A stretch of 64,000 nucleotides of DNA from Bacteroidota bacterium (GTDB lineage: Bacteria; Bacteroidota; Bacteroidia; Bacteroidales; Paludibacteraceae), in NCBI GenBank assembly GCA_021779195.1, contig JAJYBB010000001.1, forward strand, positions 1-64,000, written 5' to 3'. Position numbers and translations under genes: made by a program. Below are positions 48,026 through 56,546 of the stretch, in pieces. The notes beneath the pieces were generated by a model. That model had not been told where the DNA came from. It saw only the letters and a list, made by a program, of their open reading frames with translations, and did no database searches. Each line of letters opens with the position of its first letter. Within the stretch, counting starts at the first letter, position 1.

Positions 48026-48231
48026 TCCTTTTTATTAGCGTCGTTCTTTTCAGGATCTTTTTTTTCGTCTTTTATTTCTGATTCAATATCATTTAGCCCT
48101 TCTTTGAAGCTTTTAATCCCTTTTCCTAAACCTTTCATTAATTCTGGAATCTTTTTCCCGCCAAATAATAATAAAAACACCAAAGCGATGACAATAACTA
48201 CCGGAGAATCTAAAAACAATAAGTGGTTCAT
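48022..48231 (-). CDS. tatA: Sec-independent protein translocase subunit TatA/E
   Basis: 69-aa TatA-type subunit. One N-terminal membrane helix (VVIVIALVFLLLFGGKKIPE) with the hinge FGGKKIPEL is followed by an amphipathic helix (MKGLGKGIKSFKEGLNDIE) and a charged tail. No tatB is seen, which is normal for minimal TatAC systems. It starts the tatA-tatC unit. Confidence 0.95.
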   Translation of the reverse strand: MNHLLFLDSPVVIVIALVFLLLFGGKKIPELMKGLGKGIKSFKEGLNDIESEIKDEKKDPEKNDANKKE

Positions 48232-48400
48232 AATATAATAATTAATTTGTTCTTATAGTGCCGTAAAAATACAACTTGATTTCCACTTTTACAACTAAAA
48301 AGCGAAAATCAAGTTGAAGTTATGAATTTTTTTCTTATTTAGTGAAAAAAACAACCAATTAAGAAGCAAACATTCAATAGAATATCCTGATAATTATCTT

Positions 48401-48865
48401 CTATTCAAAATGATAAAGAAATAGTACTGTTCCATCATATGCGCTTTTATGATTGCCTTTAATTTCCATTTTAACTTCAATTAAAGCTTTGGTAATACCA
48501 CGCAAATTTATGGCTGATTTCAACTTTGCGCGTACCCGCACCTGACTATTAACAAGCACCGGTTGATTGAATCGTAGATTTTCAATCCCATAGTTAACAG
48601 TTAATTTAGAGTTTTGAACTTCAATTACTTGTTCCCAAAGATATGGTAAAAGCGACAAGGTTAGATAGCCATGAGCAATCGTACTTTTGAAAGGGCTTTC
48701 GAGCTTGGCTCGCTCAGTATCAACATGAATCCATTGATGATCATAAGTAGCATCAGCAAACTGATCGATTTGTGCTTGCGTTATGGTTATGTAATCAGAA
48801 ATACCTAACTCTTTTCCAACATATTGATTTAATTCATCAAAACTCTTTATTACAAGTCTATTCAT
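48401..48865 (-). CDS. MaoC family (hotdog) dehydratase
   Basis: 154-aa single hotdog domain with the hydratase-2 signature ITQAQIDQFADATYDHQWIH, containing the catalytic Asp and His, and FKSTIAHGYLTLSLLP. Such enzymes hydrate enoyl-CoA thioesters. The start at 48865 is supported by the TATATTTG box at 48922-48915, which lies inside the longer reading frame. It is a single gene. Confidence 0.92.
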   Translation of the reverse strand: MNRLVIKSFDELNQYVGKELGISDYITITQAQIDQFADATYDHQWIHVDTERAKLESPFKSTIAHGYLTLSLLPYLWEQVIEVQNSKLTVNYGIENLRFNQPVLVNSQVRVRAKLKSAINLRGITKALIEVKMEIKGNHKSAYDGTVLFLYHFE

Positions 48866-48914
48866 GTTTTTGAATGATTTACAGAAAAAATTGCTCACTT
48901 TTAAAATAATTGTG

Positions 48915-48922
48915 CAAATATA
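48915..48922 (-). promoter_or_regulatory. -7 box of the MaoC gene
   Basis: TATATTTG on the minus strand matches TAnnTTTG, 50 bases before the chosen start. Confidence 0.55.
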
Positions 48923-49096
48923 CGGCAAATTTCTGTTTAATGCAACCGAATATTATCATGTTCAATAAAATTAAAATTTGTAAATGCAAATTCAAGGAAA
49001 CACTCGAGCCAGATCAGGATATGGTAAAAACATCGATTATCTTTCTGTTCAAAACATAAAACTAACGATATGAAATCTAATTAAAATTTTAAGAAA

Positions 49097-49492
49097 TCAA
49101 TGCTTGAGTTCATTTTGCAGAGCATCAATCTGCTTTAAGAGTTGATCCATTTTTAACTTCAACTCTTTCACATCTTTCTCAGCCTTGATATTCACCTGAT
49201 AATCACTTTCGGCTCTGATTTCGGCATGTTTGCTCTGAAGGTTTTGACCGATCATAATGAGTGGCATTAAAAAAATTTGAATCATATTGGAAATAAAAAG
49301 CCATAAGACAAAAGCCGGATAGGGATCGAAACGTAAAGAAAACGGAGCAAACATGTTCCATCCTAACCAAAAAATTGTCCAAGTTAGAATAATCAGAAAA
49401 AAGCCGAATGTACCAACTTTTTCAGTTAATTTCAAAGCGAAAAGTTCTGGTTTCGAAAGGCTTGCCTTGTGCTTTTTAAATGAATTTTCCAT
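49097..49492 (-). CDS. DUF1003 domain membrane protein
   Basis: 131-aa protein with two hydrophobic helices (GFFLIILTWTIFWLGWNMF and YPAFVLWLFISNMIQIFLMP) separated by a short FDPYP loop, the DUF1003 hallmark. A C-terminal helix (EKDVKELKLKMDQLLKQID) is predicted to form a coiled coil. Function unknown. It follows a 100-aa membrane protein by 3 bases. Confidence 0.88.
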   Translation of the reverse strand: MENSFKKHKASLSKPELFALKLTEKVGTFGFFLIILTWTIFWLGWNMFAPFSLRFDPYPAFVLWLFISNMIQIFLMPLIMIGQNLQSKHAEIRAESDYQVNIKAEKDVKELKLKMDQLLKQIDALQNELKH

Positions 49493-49495
49493 AAT

Positions 49496-49798
49496 CTACT
49501 TTTTCCAAAAAATAATTGTTAAAAATATAATAATTCCTAAAATTCCAAGCAAAGAAAATCCAAATAAGTAATCGGCAATATTCTCATATAAATCTCCTTT
49601 TTTCTTATTGTTAGAACGGATAGATATAAATGAAAAAAAAGAAGAACTGGTTAATAACAAGGCGATTAAAGCAGTAAAATCATCAACCCTGTAATTTTCA
49701 GTCTTATTAATAAAATGAAGTGAGGTTATGATAATTAAACAGAATCCTAACAAATTAGCCGAGGCTGAGAGAATATGTTGAGATGTTTTGTTTGGCAT
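49496..49798 (-). CDS. Small membrane protein of unknown function (100 aa)
   Basis: 100 residues with three hydrophobic helices (ILSASANLLGFCLIIITSLH, DFTALIALLLTSSSFFSFIS, YLFGFSLLGILGIIIFLTII). No named family recognised. It is upstream of and nearly contiguous with DUF1003 (3-base gap), so the two are probably co-translated. Confidence 0.7.
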   Translation of the reverse strand: MPNKTSQHILSASANLLGFCLIIITSLHFINKTENYRVDDFTALIALLLTSSSFFSFISIRSNNKKKGDLYENIADYLFGFSLLGILGIIIFLTIIFWKK

Positions 49799-49901
49799 AA
49801 TCTTATTCGAAAAAATTAAATTGATTTTAGGGCAATTTTATAATATATCCAAGTTAAAGAAAATAGTAAATTTAATATTAATACGATTTAAAATTTGGAT
49901 G

Positions 49902-50801
49902 TTACAATATAAGTCCGATCCCAAAAGTCAGCGTAAAAATCAATATTGCCAGCGAAAGGCGTCCCAGTTCAGGATATAATTGCATTGAATCCTGATATGT
50001 AAAAACCTTTTTAAGGTTAAGAAAAAACAATGGAATAGAAAGTATAAATAGCCATTTTTCCATCGATTGATCATGAATTAAAGTATAAATCACTGCAAAA
50101 ACCATTGCTCCTACAACTAGAAAAAAATGATACCAAGCTGCATTTTTCAATCCAATTGCAACCACTATTGTGTTCTTTCGGGCATTACGATCGGCTTCAT
50201 AGTCGCGCATATTATTAATATTCAGCACTCCTGTACTTAAAAACCCCAGTGCTGAAGCCGGCAGTAACAAATCCCACTGGAATGTATGAGTATGCAAAAA
50301 ATACGTTCCGATTACACCAACTAAACCGAAAAAGATGAACACAAAAATATCGCCCAAGCCGCGATATCCATAAGGATTTTTGCCTACCGTATATTTTATT
50401 GCTGCCGCGATGGCTGCTATACCTAATATCCCGAAAATAAGCATATCACGAATATCAATTCCCCAAGTTCCAATCCAGATAAGCGAAACGCCAGTGATAC
50501 TACACAAAATTCCGATAACAATTATTCCTTTTAACATAGATTTCCTCGAAATTTCACCCGACTGAACCATACGCTTTGGCCCAATGCGTTCAACAGTATC
50601 CTTCCCATTGACAAAATCACCATAATCGTTCGCCATATTCGACAAAATCTGCAGCAAAACTGTTGTCGAAGCAGCCAGAACAAATACTACCCAGTGAAAA
50701 CCACCTGCTGCATATGCCAAACACGAGCCTAAAATTGTGTTTGATAAAGCTAATGGCAATGTTTTCAGACGAAAAGATGCAATCCAAGATTTAAATTTCA
50801 T
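49902..50801 (-). CDS. menA: 1,4-dihydroxy-2-naphthoate polyprenyltransferase
   Basis: 299-aa UbiA-type membrane prenyltransferase that attaches the isoprenoid tail to DHNA in menaquinone synthesis. The first aspartate motif is NMANDYGDFVNGKD (about 56-69) and the second is NNMRDYEADRNARK. Eight to nine membrane helices are visible. It follows menB on the same strand by 48 bases, supporting menaquinone function. Confidence 0.95.
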   Translation of the reverse strand: MKFKSWIASFRLKTLPLALSNTILGSCLAYAAGGFHWVVFVLAASTTVLLQILSNMANDYGDFVNGKDTVERIGPKRMVQSGEISRKSMLKGIIVIGILCSITGVSLIWIGTWGIDIRDMLIFGILGIAAIAAAIKYTVGKNPYGYRGLGDIFVFIFFGLVGVIGTYFLHTHTFQWDLLLPASALGFLSTGVLNINNMRDYEADRNARKNTIVVAIGLKNAAWYHFFLVVGAMVFAVIYTLIHDQSMEKWLFILSIPLFFLNLKKVFTYQDSMQLYPELGRLSLAILIFTLTFGIGLIL

Positions 50802-50849
50802 TTTTTAGAATTAAAAAAACTTTTGAACTTAACTAACTTGCCTAATTCA

Positions 50850-51665
50850 TCAAGGCAGTTTATTGAATTTTCCAAAATCGGGTTTGCGTTTTTCTAAGAA
50901 TGCATTTTTACCTTCATGCGCTTCTTCGGTCATATAATAAAGCATGGTTGCATTTCCTGCCAATTCTTGAATCCCAGCCTGTCCATCAAGTTCGGCATTA
51001 AGTCCTGCTTTAATCATACGAAGTGCTAATGGACTGTGGTTCATCATTTCTTTACACCATTTAACGGTTTCGTTCTCAAGCTGTTCAATTGGCACTATGG
51101 CATTTACCAATCCCATTTCTAATGCTTCGGTAGCAGAATACTGACGGCAAAGAAACCATATTTCGCGCGCTTTTTTCTGTCCAACGACACGAGCCAGATA
51201 AGATGAACCAAATCCGGCATCGAAACTTCCTACGCGTGGACCCGTTTGTCCAAAAATTGCATTTTCAGATGCGATTGACAAGTCGCAAACCACATGAAGA
51301 ACATGACCACCACCAATAGCATAACCGTTTACCATTGCCACAACAGGCTTTGGAATGCTACGGATAATTTTCTGTAAATCAAGCACATTCAATCGAGGGA
51401 CTCCATCTTTCCCAATATATCCGCCAATATTTTTAGCATGTTGGTCGCCTCCGGAACAAAAGGCTTTATCACCTTCTCCTGTCAAAATTATAGTTGATAT
51501 CTCTTGACTGTCACGACAATAATTCATTGCTTCGATCATCTCTTTCACTGTATCGGGCGTAAACGCATTGCGATAGCGAGGGCGGTTAATCGTTATCTTG
51601 CCTATTCCTTCGAAATAATCGAATTTAATTTCTTCAAATTCTTTGAGGGTTGTCCATTTTCTCAT
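50850..51665 (-). CDS. menB: 1,4-dihydroxy-2-naphthoyl-CoA synthase
   Basis: 271-aa crotonase-fold enzyme that cyclises O-succinylbenzoyl-CoA in menaquinone synthesis. The motifs are [20 protein letters not shown], the oxyanion-site segment [29 protein letters not shown] and [21 protein letters not shown] (given here as parts). Length is typical. menA is directly downstream. Confidence 0.95.
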   Translation of the reverse strand: MRKWTTLKEFEEIKFDYFEGIGKITINRPRYRNAFTPDTVKEMIEAMNYCRDSQEISTIILTGEGDKAFCSGGDQHAKNIGGYIGKDGVPRLNVLDLQKIIRSIPKPVVAMVNGYAIGGGHVLHVVCDLSIASENAIFGQTGPRVGSFDAGFGSSYLARVVGQKKAREIWFLCRQYSATEALEMGLVNAIVPIEQLENETVKWCKEMMNHSPLALRMIKAGLNAELDGQAGIQELAGNATMLYYMTEEAHEGKNAFLEKRKPDFGKFNKLP

Positions 51666-51863
51666 GATATATATTATTTTACTATTCTTAATTAGCTAAA
51701 TATTGAATAAATAGCTCATTATGTATATTAATTTCAAATCGGATTGTAATGTATAAGTCGTGATTTCAAATTTTAAACTTCCATCATCTTCAATAAAACT
51801 GTAGGGATATTATTTTTGTTCAAATAACTATCCATTAATTTCGAACAATCCAATTTGTTATAA

Positions 51864-51898
51864 CAAAAGGCATTGAAATAATTTTCCAATGCCTTTTG
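51864..51898 (-). terminator. Intrinsic terminator after the aminotransferase gene
   Basis: CAAAAGGCATTG and CAATGCCTTTTG are perfect inverted 12-mers with an 11-base loop, 27 bases beyond the aminotransferase stop. Confidence 0.75.
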
Positions 51899-51924
51899 GG
51901 TAAATATTTAAAGAAATCTTTGAA

Positions 51925-53118
51925 TTATGAAAGTTTTGCCAAAGATTCTTTAATCCGGGCAAAAGCCTTCACAATATTTTCATCCGAAGTGGCATAGGAC
52001 ATGCGAATGCAATTAGGTGCTCCGAATGCAGTTCCTCCAACACAAGCCACATAGGCATCTTCGAGCAGATACATGGTCAAATCTCCGGCATTTTGAATGG
52101 TTTTTCCGTTAAATGATTTTCCAAAATAAGAACTACAATCTGGGAAAATATAAAATGCTCCTTGCGGATCGTTTGTTTTTAATCCGGGAATTTCTCGAGC
52201 AAGTTGAACTACTAATTTTTTACGACGTTCAAAAGCACTGCACATATCCTGAACACAAGTTTGATCACCGGTGTAGGCAGCTTCGGCAGCTTTTTGAGCA
52301 ACAGAATTAGGACCTGAAGTATATTGACCTTGTAAAGTATTGCAAGCGGAAGCAATCCATTTGGGAGCTGCAATCCAACCAATACGCCATCCGGTCATGG
52401 CGTAAGCTTTAGAAACTCCATTGATAATTACCACCCGATCACGTATATTTTCAAATTGAGCTATGCTTTCATGCTTACCAATATAATTGATATGTTCATA
52501 AATTTCGTCAGACAGGATATAAATATCAGGATATTTTGCCAATACTTCGGCTAATGATTGTAATTCTTCTTTGCTGTAAACACTACCTGTTGGATTCGAA
52601 GGCGAGCAAAGTATCAATGCTTTTGTTTTAGCTGTTATTGCTGATTCTAATTGTGCAGCGGTCATCTTGAAATCCTGATCGATACCGGCATATACTTCAA
52701 TTGGGGTTCCATCTGCTAATTTTACCATCTCAGGATAACTTACCCAATATGGTGCAGGTATAATTACTTCATCACCTTGTCCAATAATTGCCAATAGTAC
52801 ATTGCAAATTGATTGTTTAGCTCCGTTGGAACAAACAATTTGATCCGCTTTAAAACTTAGTCCATTTTCGGTTTCTAATTTTTTACAAATGGCATTTCGC
52901 AAGGCAGGGTAACCAGGTACAGGAGAATAAAATGAAAAGTTTTGATCGACAGCTTGTTTTGCTGCTTGTTTTATATGGTTGGGGGTGAAAAAATCTGGTT
53001 CACCCACACTGAGGTTAATCACGTCGAATCCCTGAGCTTTAAGCTCGTTGCTTTTTTGAGACATGGCAAGTGTTTCAGAAGGCGAAAGTGCTGCCAAACG
53101 ATTTGAAACCTGAATCAT
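51925..53118 (-). CDS. Pyridoxal phosphate-dependent aminotransferase, class I
   Basis: 397-aa aspartate aminotransferase-type enzyme. The PLP lysine is Lys237 in GVSKAYAMTGWRIGW. Other family residues are in NPTGSVYS (175-182), LSDEIYEHI with the conserved Asp/Tyr, and the C-terminal arginine in CIRMSYATSD. Probably transaminates aspartate or aromatic amino acids with 2-oxoglutarate; exact specificity is not deducible. It has its own -7 box and terminator. Confidence 0.93.
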   Translation of the reverse strand: MIQVSNRLAALSPSETLAMSQKSNELKAQGFDVINLSVGEPDFFTPNHIKQAAKQAVDQNFSFYSPVPGYPALRNAICKKLETENGLSFKADQIVCSNGAKQSICNVLLAIIGQGDEVIIPAPYWVSYPEMVKLADGTPIEVYAGIDQDFKMTAAQLESAITAKTKALILCSPSNPTGSVYSKEELQSLAEVLAKYPDIYILSDEIYEHINYIGKHESIAQFENIRDRVVIINGVSKAYAMTGWRIGWIAAPKWIASACNTLQGQYTSGPNSVAQKAAEAAYTGDQTCVQDMCSAFERRKKLVVQLAREIPGLKTNDPQGAFYIFPDCSSYFGKSFNGKTIQNAGDLTMYLLEDAYVACVGGTAFGAPNCIRMSYATSDENIVKAFARIKESLAKLS

Positions 53119-53150
53119 AAGTTTAGTGTATTTTAGTTGTTATCTTGATG

Positions 53151-53158
53151 CAAAAATA
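53151..53158 (-). promoter_or_regulatory. -7 box of the aminotransferase gene
   Basis: TATTTTTG on the minus strand matches TAnnTTTG, 33 bases before the start codon. Confidence 0.5.
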
Positions 53159-53214
53159 AGCATTTAAAATTGTTTTTATTGTTTTTGGAAACCAAAGATA
53201 TTAATTTTTAATAT

Positions 53215-54012
53215 TTAGATTAACTTTCCGAATTTTTTTCCATCAATTAACTGTCGTGTGGATCGATAGCCTAATTCAAAAATTTCACGTCCCTTTTCTA
53301 TGTCGAATGTTTCGTAATTACCCATATCGATGGGCTCAATTAATAAATCACAACGTTCCTTGTCATGCAAAATATTGGCTTTAAACATAAAATTATACGA
53401 CCGCACAGCCACATTTAAGATGCTGGGTCTATATTCTTCAGCAACCAATGGACTGGCATTAACACCAATCACTTTTTCGCATTCGTCTCGAATGGTTGTA
53501 ACCGGAAAATTTTTTAACACGCCTCCATCCACGTAATGGGTCCCATTGATGACTTTTGGACTGAACAATACAGGAATACTACAGGATGCAATAATGGGTT
53601 CAATCAACTTCCCTGATGAAAAAGTAACACTCCTCCCTCTGTCTAAATCAGTGGCAACTACCCGTAAAGGAATTTGAAGCGACTCAAATGTTTTTGCATG
53701 AAGATATTTACTTAAAAATCGTTGAAAAGCATCGATTCTAAAAAATCCGCCATCTGGAATCTGAATTTTTGTCATTTTCCTGAAACTGATATCTTCAAAT
53801 AAGATGGCAATTTCGTCGGGCGAATAACCATCTGCATATAACGCACCCACAACTGAACCTGAACTAACCCCAGAAATGATATCCGGTTTTATGCCTTGTT
53901 CTTCTAATGCCTTCAGTACTCCTGCATGGCAAAGACCCTTGATCCCACCACCACTTAAAGCAATTCCAATTTTGTAAGGTTTTTTATTAAAAATAGCATC
54001 CGGAATTTTCAT
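53215..54012 (-). CDS. Patatin-like phospholipase
   Basis: 265-aa acyl hydrolase with the oxyanion loop SGGGIKGLCHAG (20-31), nucleophile Ser50 in GVSSG, and catalytic Asp162 in the DGG motif (YVDGGVLKNFP). It is a compact single-domain form without membrane segments, thus probably cytoplasmic or loosely membrane associated. It lies 23 bases after the LytTR gene on the same strand, so they may be co-transcribed. Confidence 0.93.
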   Translation of the reverse strand: MKIPDAIFNKKPYKIGIALSGGGIKGLCHAGVLKALEEQGIKPDIISGVSSGSVVGALYADGYSPDEIAILFEDISFRKMTKIQIPDGGFFRIDAFQRFLSKYLHAKTFESLQIPLRVVATDLDRGRSVTFSSGKLIEPIIASCSIPVLFSPKVINGTHYVDGGVLKNFPVTTIRDECEKVIGVNASPLVAEEYRPSILNVAVRSYNFMFKANILHDKERCDLLIEPIDMGNYETFDIEKGREIFELGYRSTRQLIDGKKFGKLI

Positions 54013-54035
54013 GGAAATTGATTAAATATTTTTGA

Positions 54036-54893
54036 TTAAATAGAATACTGCGAAAATTTTGCCATCACCTTTTCGTAAAATGTTTTTGAAACGGGAATAT
54101 CCGGGGTATTAATGGCATCTAGTTCGAGCAAAATACCATCTTTTGTTTTCCGGAGCACTTTCACCTTATCGAGATTAACAATAAATGAACGATGACACCG
54201 AACCAAAGGGGTTTCAATAGTTAAATTTTCATCAATCCATTTAAGCGAATTTCGGAGAAGAAATTTTAAATTTTTTGATTTATTCAAATAGTGAATGGTT
54301 ACATAATTATCGGAAGAATCAATATACAATAGATTTTCAAGTACAATAGAGATCTTTAATTCACCTTTTTCATCAGGAAAAGCCAACAATGATTTCTTTT
54401 GCAACTCAATGGCTGGTTCATCGGTTGACATTTTTTGAAGTAAAGAATTTTTCTCGCGCCACGAAAAATACAGCCATAAAATTGAATAGGGTAAAAGGAT
54501 GACCAAACTTGTGTTAATGGTCGAATTGTGAAAAATCTCAACAAAATCGCGGTTCATTCCCTCTTTTGGAATAAATTTGGAGAAGAGCGAATAAAACATC
54601 GACATGGAAAGGATTTCAATTATAACCCAAAACACATATTGCCAGTAATTTATGCTATGCTTGCGCGTATAATACAGCATAATTAAGCGGCTGATTACCA
54701 CTACCAACATGCCGATTAAAATAATCAAACTCGAAAAAAAGAAGTATTTAAATGGAGAAATGTCGGGATACCAGTTTCTTGAACCGAATGGCTGGAAAAT
54801 ATTGATAAAAAACAGCGCGAAAATAGCAGTAAAAAATATCAACCGGATGATATTGCTCTTTTCATAAAGATAAGCAGGTATCTTATTGTTCAT
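54036..54893 (-). CDS. LytTR-family membrane-bound transcriptional regulator
   Basis: 285-aa protein with four hydrophobic helices (about 15-155: FFTAIFALFFINIFQPFG, FFSSLIILIGMLVVVISRLI, FWVIIEILSMSMFYSLF, SLVILLPYSILWLYFSW). A LytTR DNA-binding domain is at about 185-280 (ENLLYIDSSDNYVTIHYL, ETPLVRCHRSFIVNLDKV). This arrangement suggests a membrane sensor fused directly to its DNA-binding domain without a histidine kinase. The start at 54893 is favoured because a TACTTTTG box lies at 54932-54925. Confidence 0.88.
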   Translation of the reverse strand: MNNKIPAYLYEKSNIIRLIFFTAIFALFFINIFQPFGSRNWYPDISPFKYFFFSSLIILIGMLVVVISRLIMLYYTRKHSINYWQYVFWVIIEILSMSMFYSLFSKFIPKEGMNRDFVEIFHNSTINTSLVILLPYSILWLYFSWREKNSLLQKMSTDEPAIELQKKSLLAFPDEKGELKISIVLENLLYIDSSDNYVTIHYLNKSKNLKFLLRNSLKWIDENLTIETPLVRCHRSFIVNLDKVKVLRKTKDGILLELDAINTPDIPVSKTFYEKVMAKFSQYSI

Positions 54894-54924
54894 CACGTTA
54901 AAATATTTATAATGAATAGACTTA

Positions 54925-54932
54925 CAAAAGTA
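54925..54932 (-). promoter_or_regulatory. -7 box of the LytTR-patatin unit
   Basis: TACTTTTG on the minus strand matches TAnnTTTG, 32 bases before the chosen LytTR start. Confidence 0.55.
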
Positions 54933-55118
54933 TAGAATTCTAAGCAAAAAAACAAACAGCTTGCCCCATGAACGTAGATTCTATCCCCAAATAGAGCAAT
55001 TCGTCCCTCCATCGGCATTTTTGCAACGAGCACCAACTCATTTTCCCGAAAATTTGAAATTGCGTCTTTTCAACGGTTTCTTTGCAACAGAATTCCAACA
55101 ATTTTTAAACATTATTTT

Positions 55119-56237
55119 ATGCATTACTCCCAGCGACATCTTCAATTGAATGCCATATTCAGAATGGGAAAAGATTTGGTATTAACCGATAGCGGTATCG
55201 ATATTCGCTTTTATGCTTTTGAAAGCAATGCAGTATTCGATTTTAAATCAATTTGTTTGATAAAAGAAGATGAACCCATTGCCGAAAACCGATCGTTTAT
55301 TTATCCCGTTTTCGTCCCGAAGGGTATCGATACAATGGATCATTCCATACTTTTAATGCATGGATTAAATGAACGGAATTGGAATAAATATTTAACTTGG
55401 GCAGAATATTTATGTCAAAATACAGGTAAAGCAATCATTCTGTTTCCGATTGCTTTTCATATCAATCGGTCGCCTGCATCATGGTCAAATCCCCGAGTAA
55501 TGCAACCAGTTATGGATCTCCGCCGAAAACGAAACGGAGAACACCAATCGATGAGTTTTGCAAATATAGCATTAAGTGAGCGTATTAGCGAAAATCCTCT
55601 CCGTTTCTATACTGCAGGAAAACAAAGTTTTAATGATATAATGCAATTGGCGCGAGAAATTAAACAGGGTCTGCATCCACTCTTTCGTACCGACACAAAG
55701 TTAGATATTTTTTCATATTCTATTGGTGCATTTTTATCTGAAATTGTACTTATGGTCAATCAAGACAGACTTTGGGACGATTCTAAATTTTTTGCTTTTT
55801 GTGGAGGTGGTATATTCAGCTCAATGTTCGGAGAATCAAGAAGTATAATGGATAAGCAGGCTTTCAGTACTTTGCACCAATTCTACATGAACGAATTTGG
55901 TCAGAATAATATCAATTCTCCTAACCATGACACATTATACAGATCTTTCAATGCCATGATTTCGCCCGAAAAAAATCCGTGGTTACGCCATCAATTTTTC
56001 AATGAAACTAAAAATCGACTTCAATGCTTAATGCTTCTAAAAGATAAAGTTATGCCATACGAAGGTGTTTCGCAAGCAATGGGAGTCGATCTGGCTACTC
56101 AAAATGTTAATGTTTTGGATTTTCCGTTTAAATATTCTCACGAAAATCCATTTCCTGTGAATGATTTACAGGACAAAACGCTGATTGATGAAGCGTTCGA
56201 AAAGGTTTTTAGTCGGGCTGCAAATTTTTTAAGCTAA
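55119..56237 (+). CDS. DUF6051-like protein, alpha/beta hydrolase fold
   Basis: 372-aa protein of a Bacteroidota family I recall as DUF6051. The hydrolase-like core shows HSILLMHGLNERNW (strand then oxyanion region) and DIFSYSIGAFLSEIVLM with a nucleophile-elbow-like FSYSIGA (GxSxG relaxed to FxYSIG). Candidate catalytic residues later are in CLMLLKDKVMPYEG. Substrate unknown. The start at 55119 has an ATTTTAAACATT-type AT leader; the sequence before it to the LytTR promoter shows no supported gene. Confidence 0.75.
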   Translation: MHYSQRHLQLNAIFRMGKDLVLTDSGIDIRFYAFESNAVFDFKSICLIKEDEPIAENRSFIYPVFVPKGIDTMDHSILLMHGLNERNWNKYLTWAEYLCQNTGKAIILFPIAFHINRSPASWSNPRVMQPVMDLRRKRNGEHQSMSFANIALSERISENPLRFYTAGKQSFNDIMQLAREIKQGLHPLFRTDTKLDIFSYSIGAFLSEIVLMVNQDRLWDDSKFFAFCGGGIFSSMFGESRSIMDKQAFSTLHQFYMNEFGQNNINSPNHDTLYRSFNAMISPEKNPWLRHQFFNETKNRLQCLMLLKDKVMPYEGVSQAMGVDLATQNVNVLDFPFKYSHENPFPVNDLQDKTLIDEAFEKVFSRAANFLS

Positions 56238-56546
56238 CATAAATTTATAGTCGAACTCGGACTCTCAAGAATCTTTATTTTCTGCTTCATTCATTTTTTA
56301 ATCAGGGTATTTGAACCAAAATATAAAGGCTTCATTTCATCCATGCAATAGCTCCCAAAACAGATGTATTGACGTATCAAAATAAGATAAAGTCATTTTA
56401 AATGTACACTTAGAGTTAAATAATTTGGATTCGTCAAATAAATAAGAAAAAAATATGTCATATTGATATATTTATTTGTATTTTTGCAGACAAAATATTG
56501 CAATAATAGGTATTATGGTATCAAAAGGTGTAAAAAAGGTTGTTGT
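56238..56546. other. Regulatory gap upstream of nifA
   Basis: 309 AT-rich bases. TATTTTTG at 56479-56486 is the best -7 box. No sigma-54 -24/-12 site and no TGT-N10-ACA NifA site were seen here, which suggests that nifA itself is not sigma-54 dependent. Confidence 0.5.
56479..56486 (+). promoter_or_regulatory. -7 box of nifA
   Basis: TATTTTTG matches TAnnTTTG, 60 bases before the chosen nifA start. It lies within a non-ATG upstream extension of the frame, supporting the later ATG at 56547. Confidence 0.5.

Noticed and set aside
54961-55149. 62-aa rightward open frame before the DUF6051-like gene
   Set aside because: It overlaps the start of the longer gene in another frame, begins in the promoter region of the divergent LytTR gene and has no recognisable domain.
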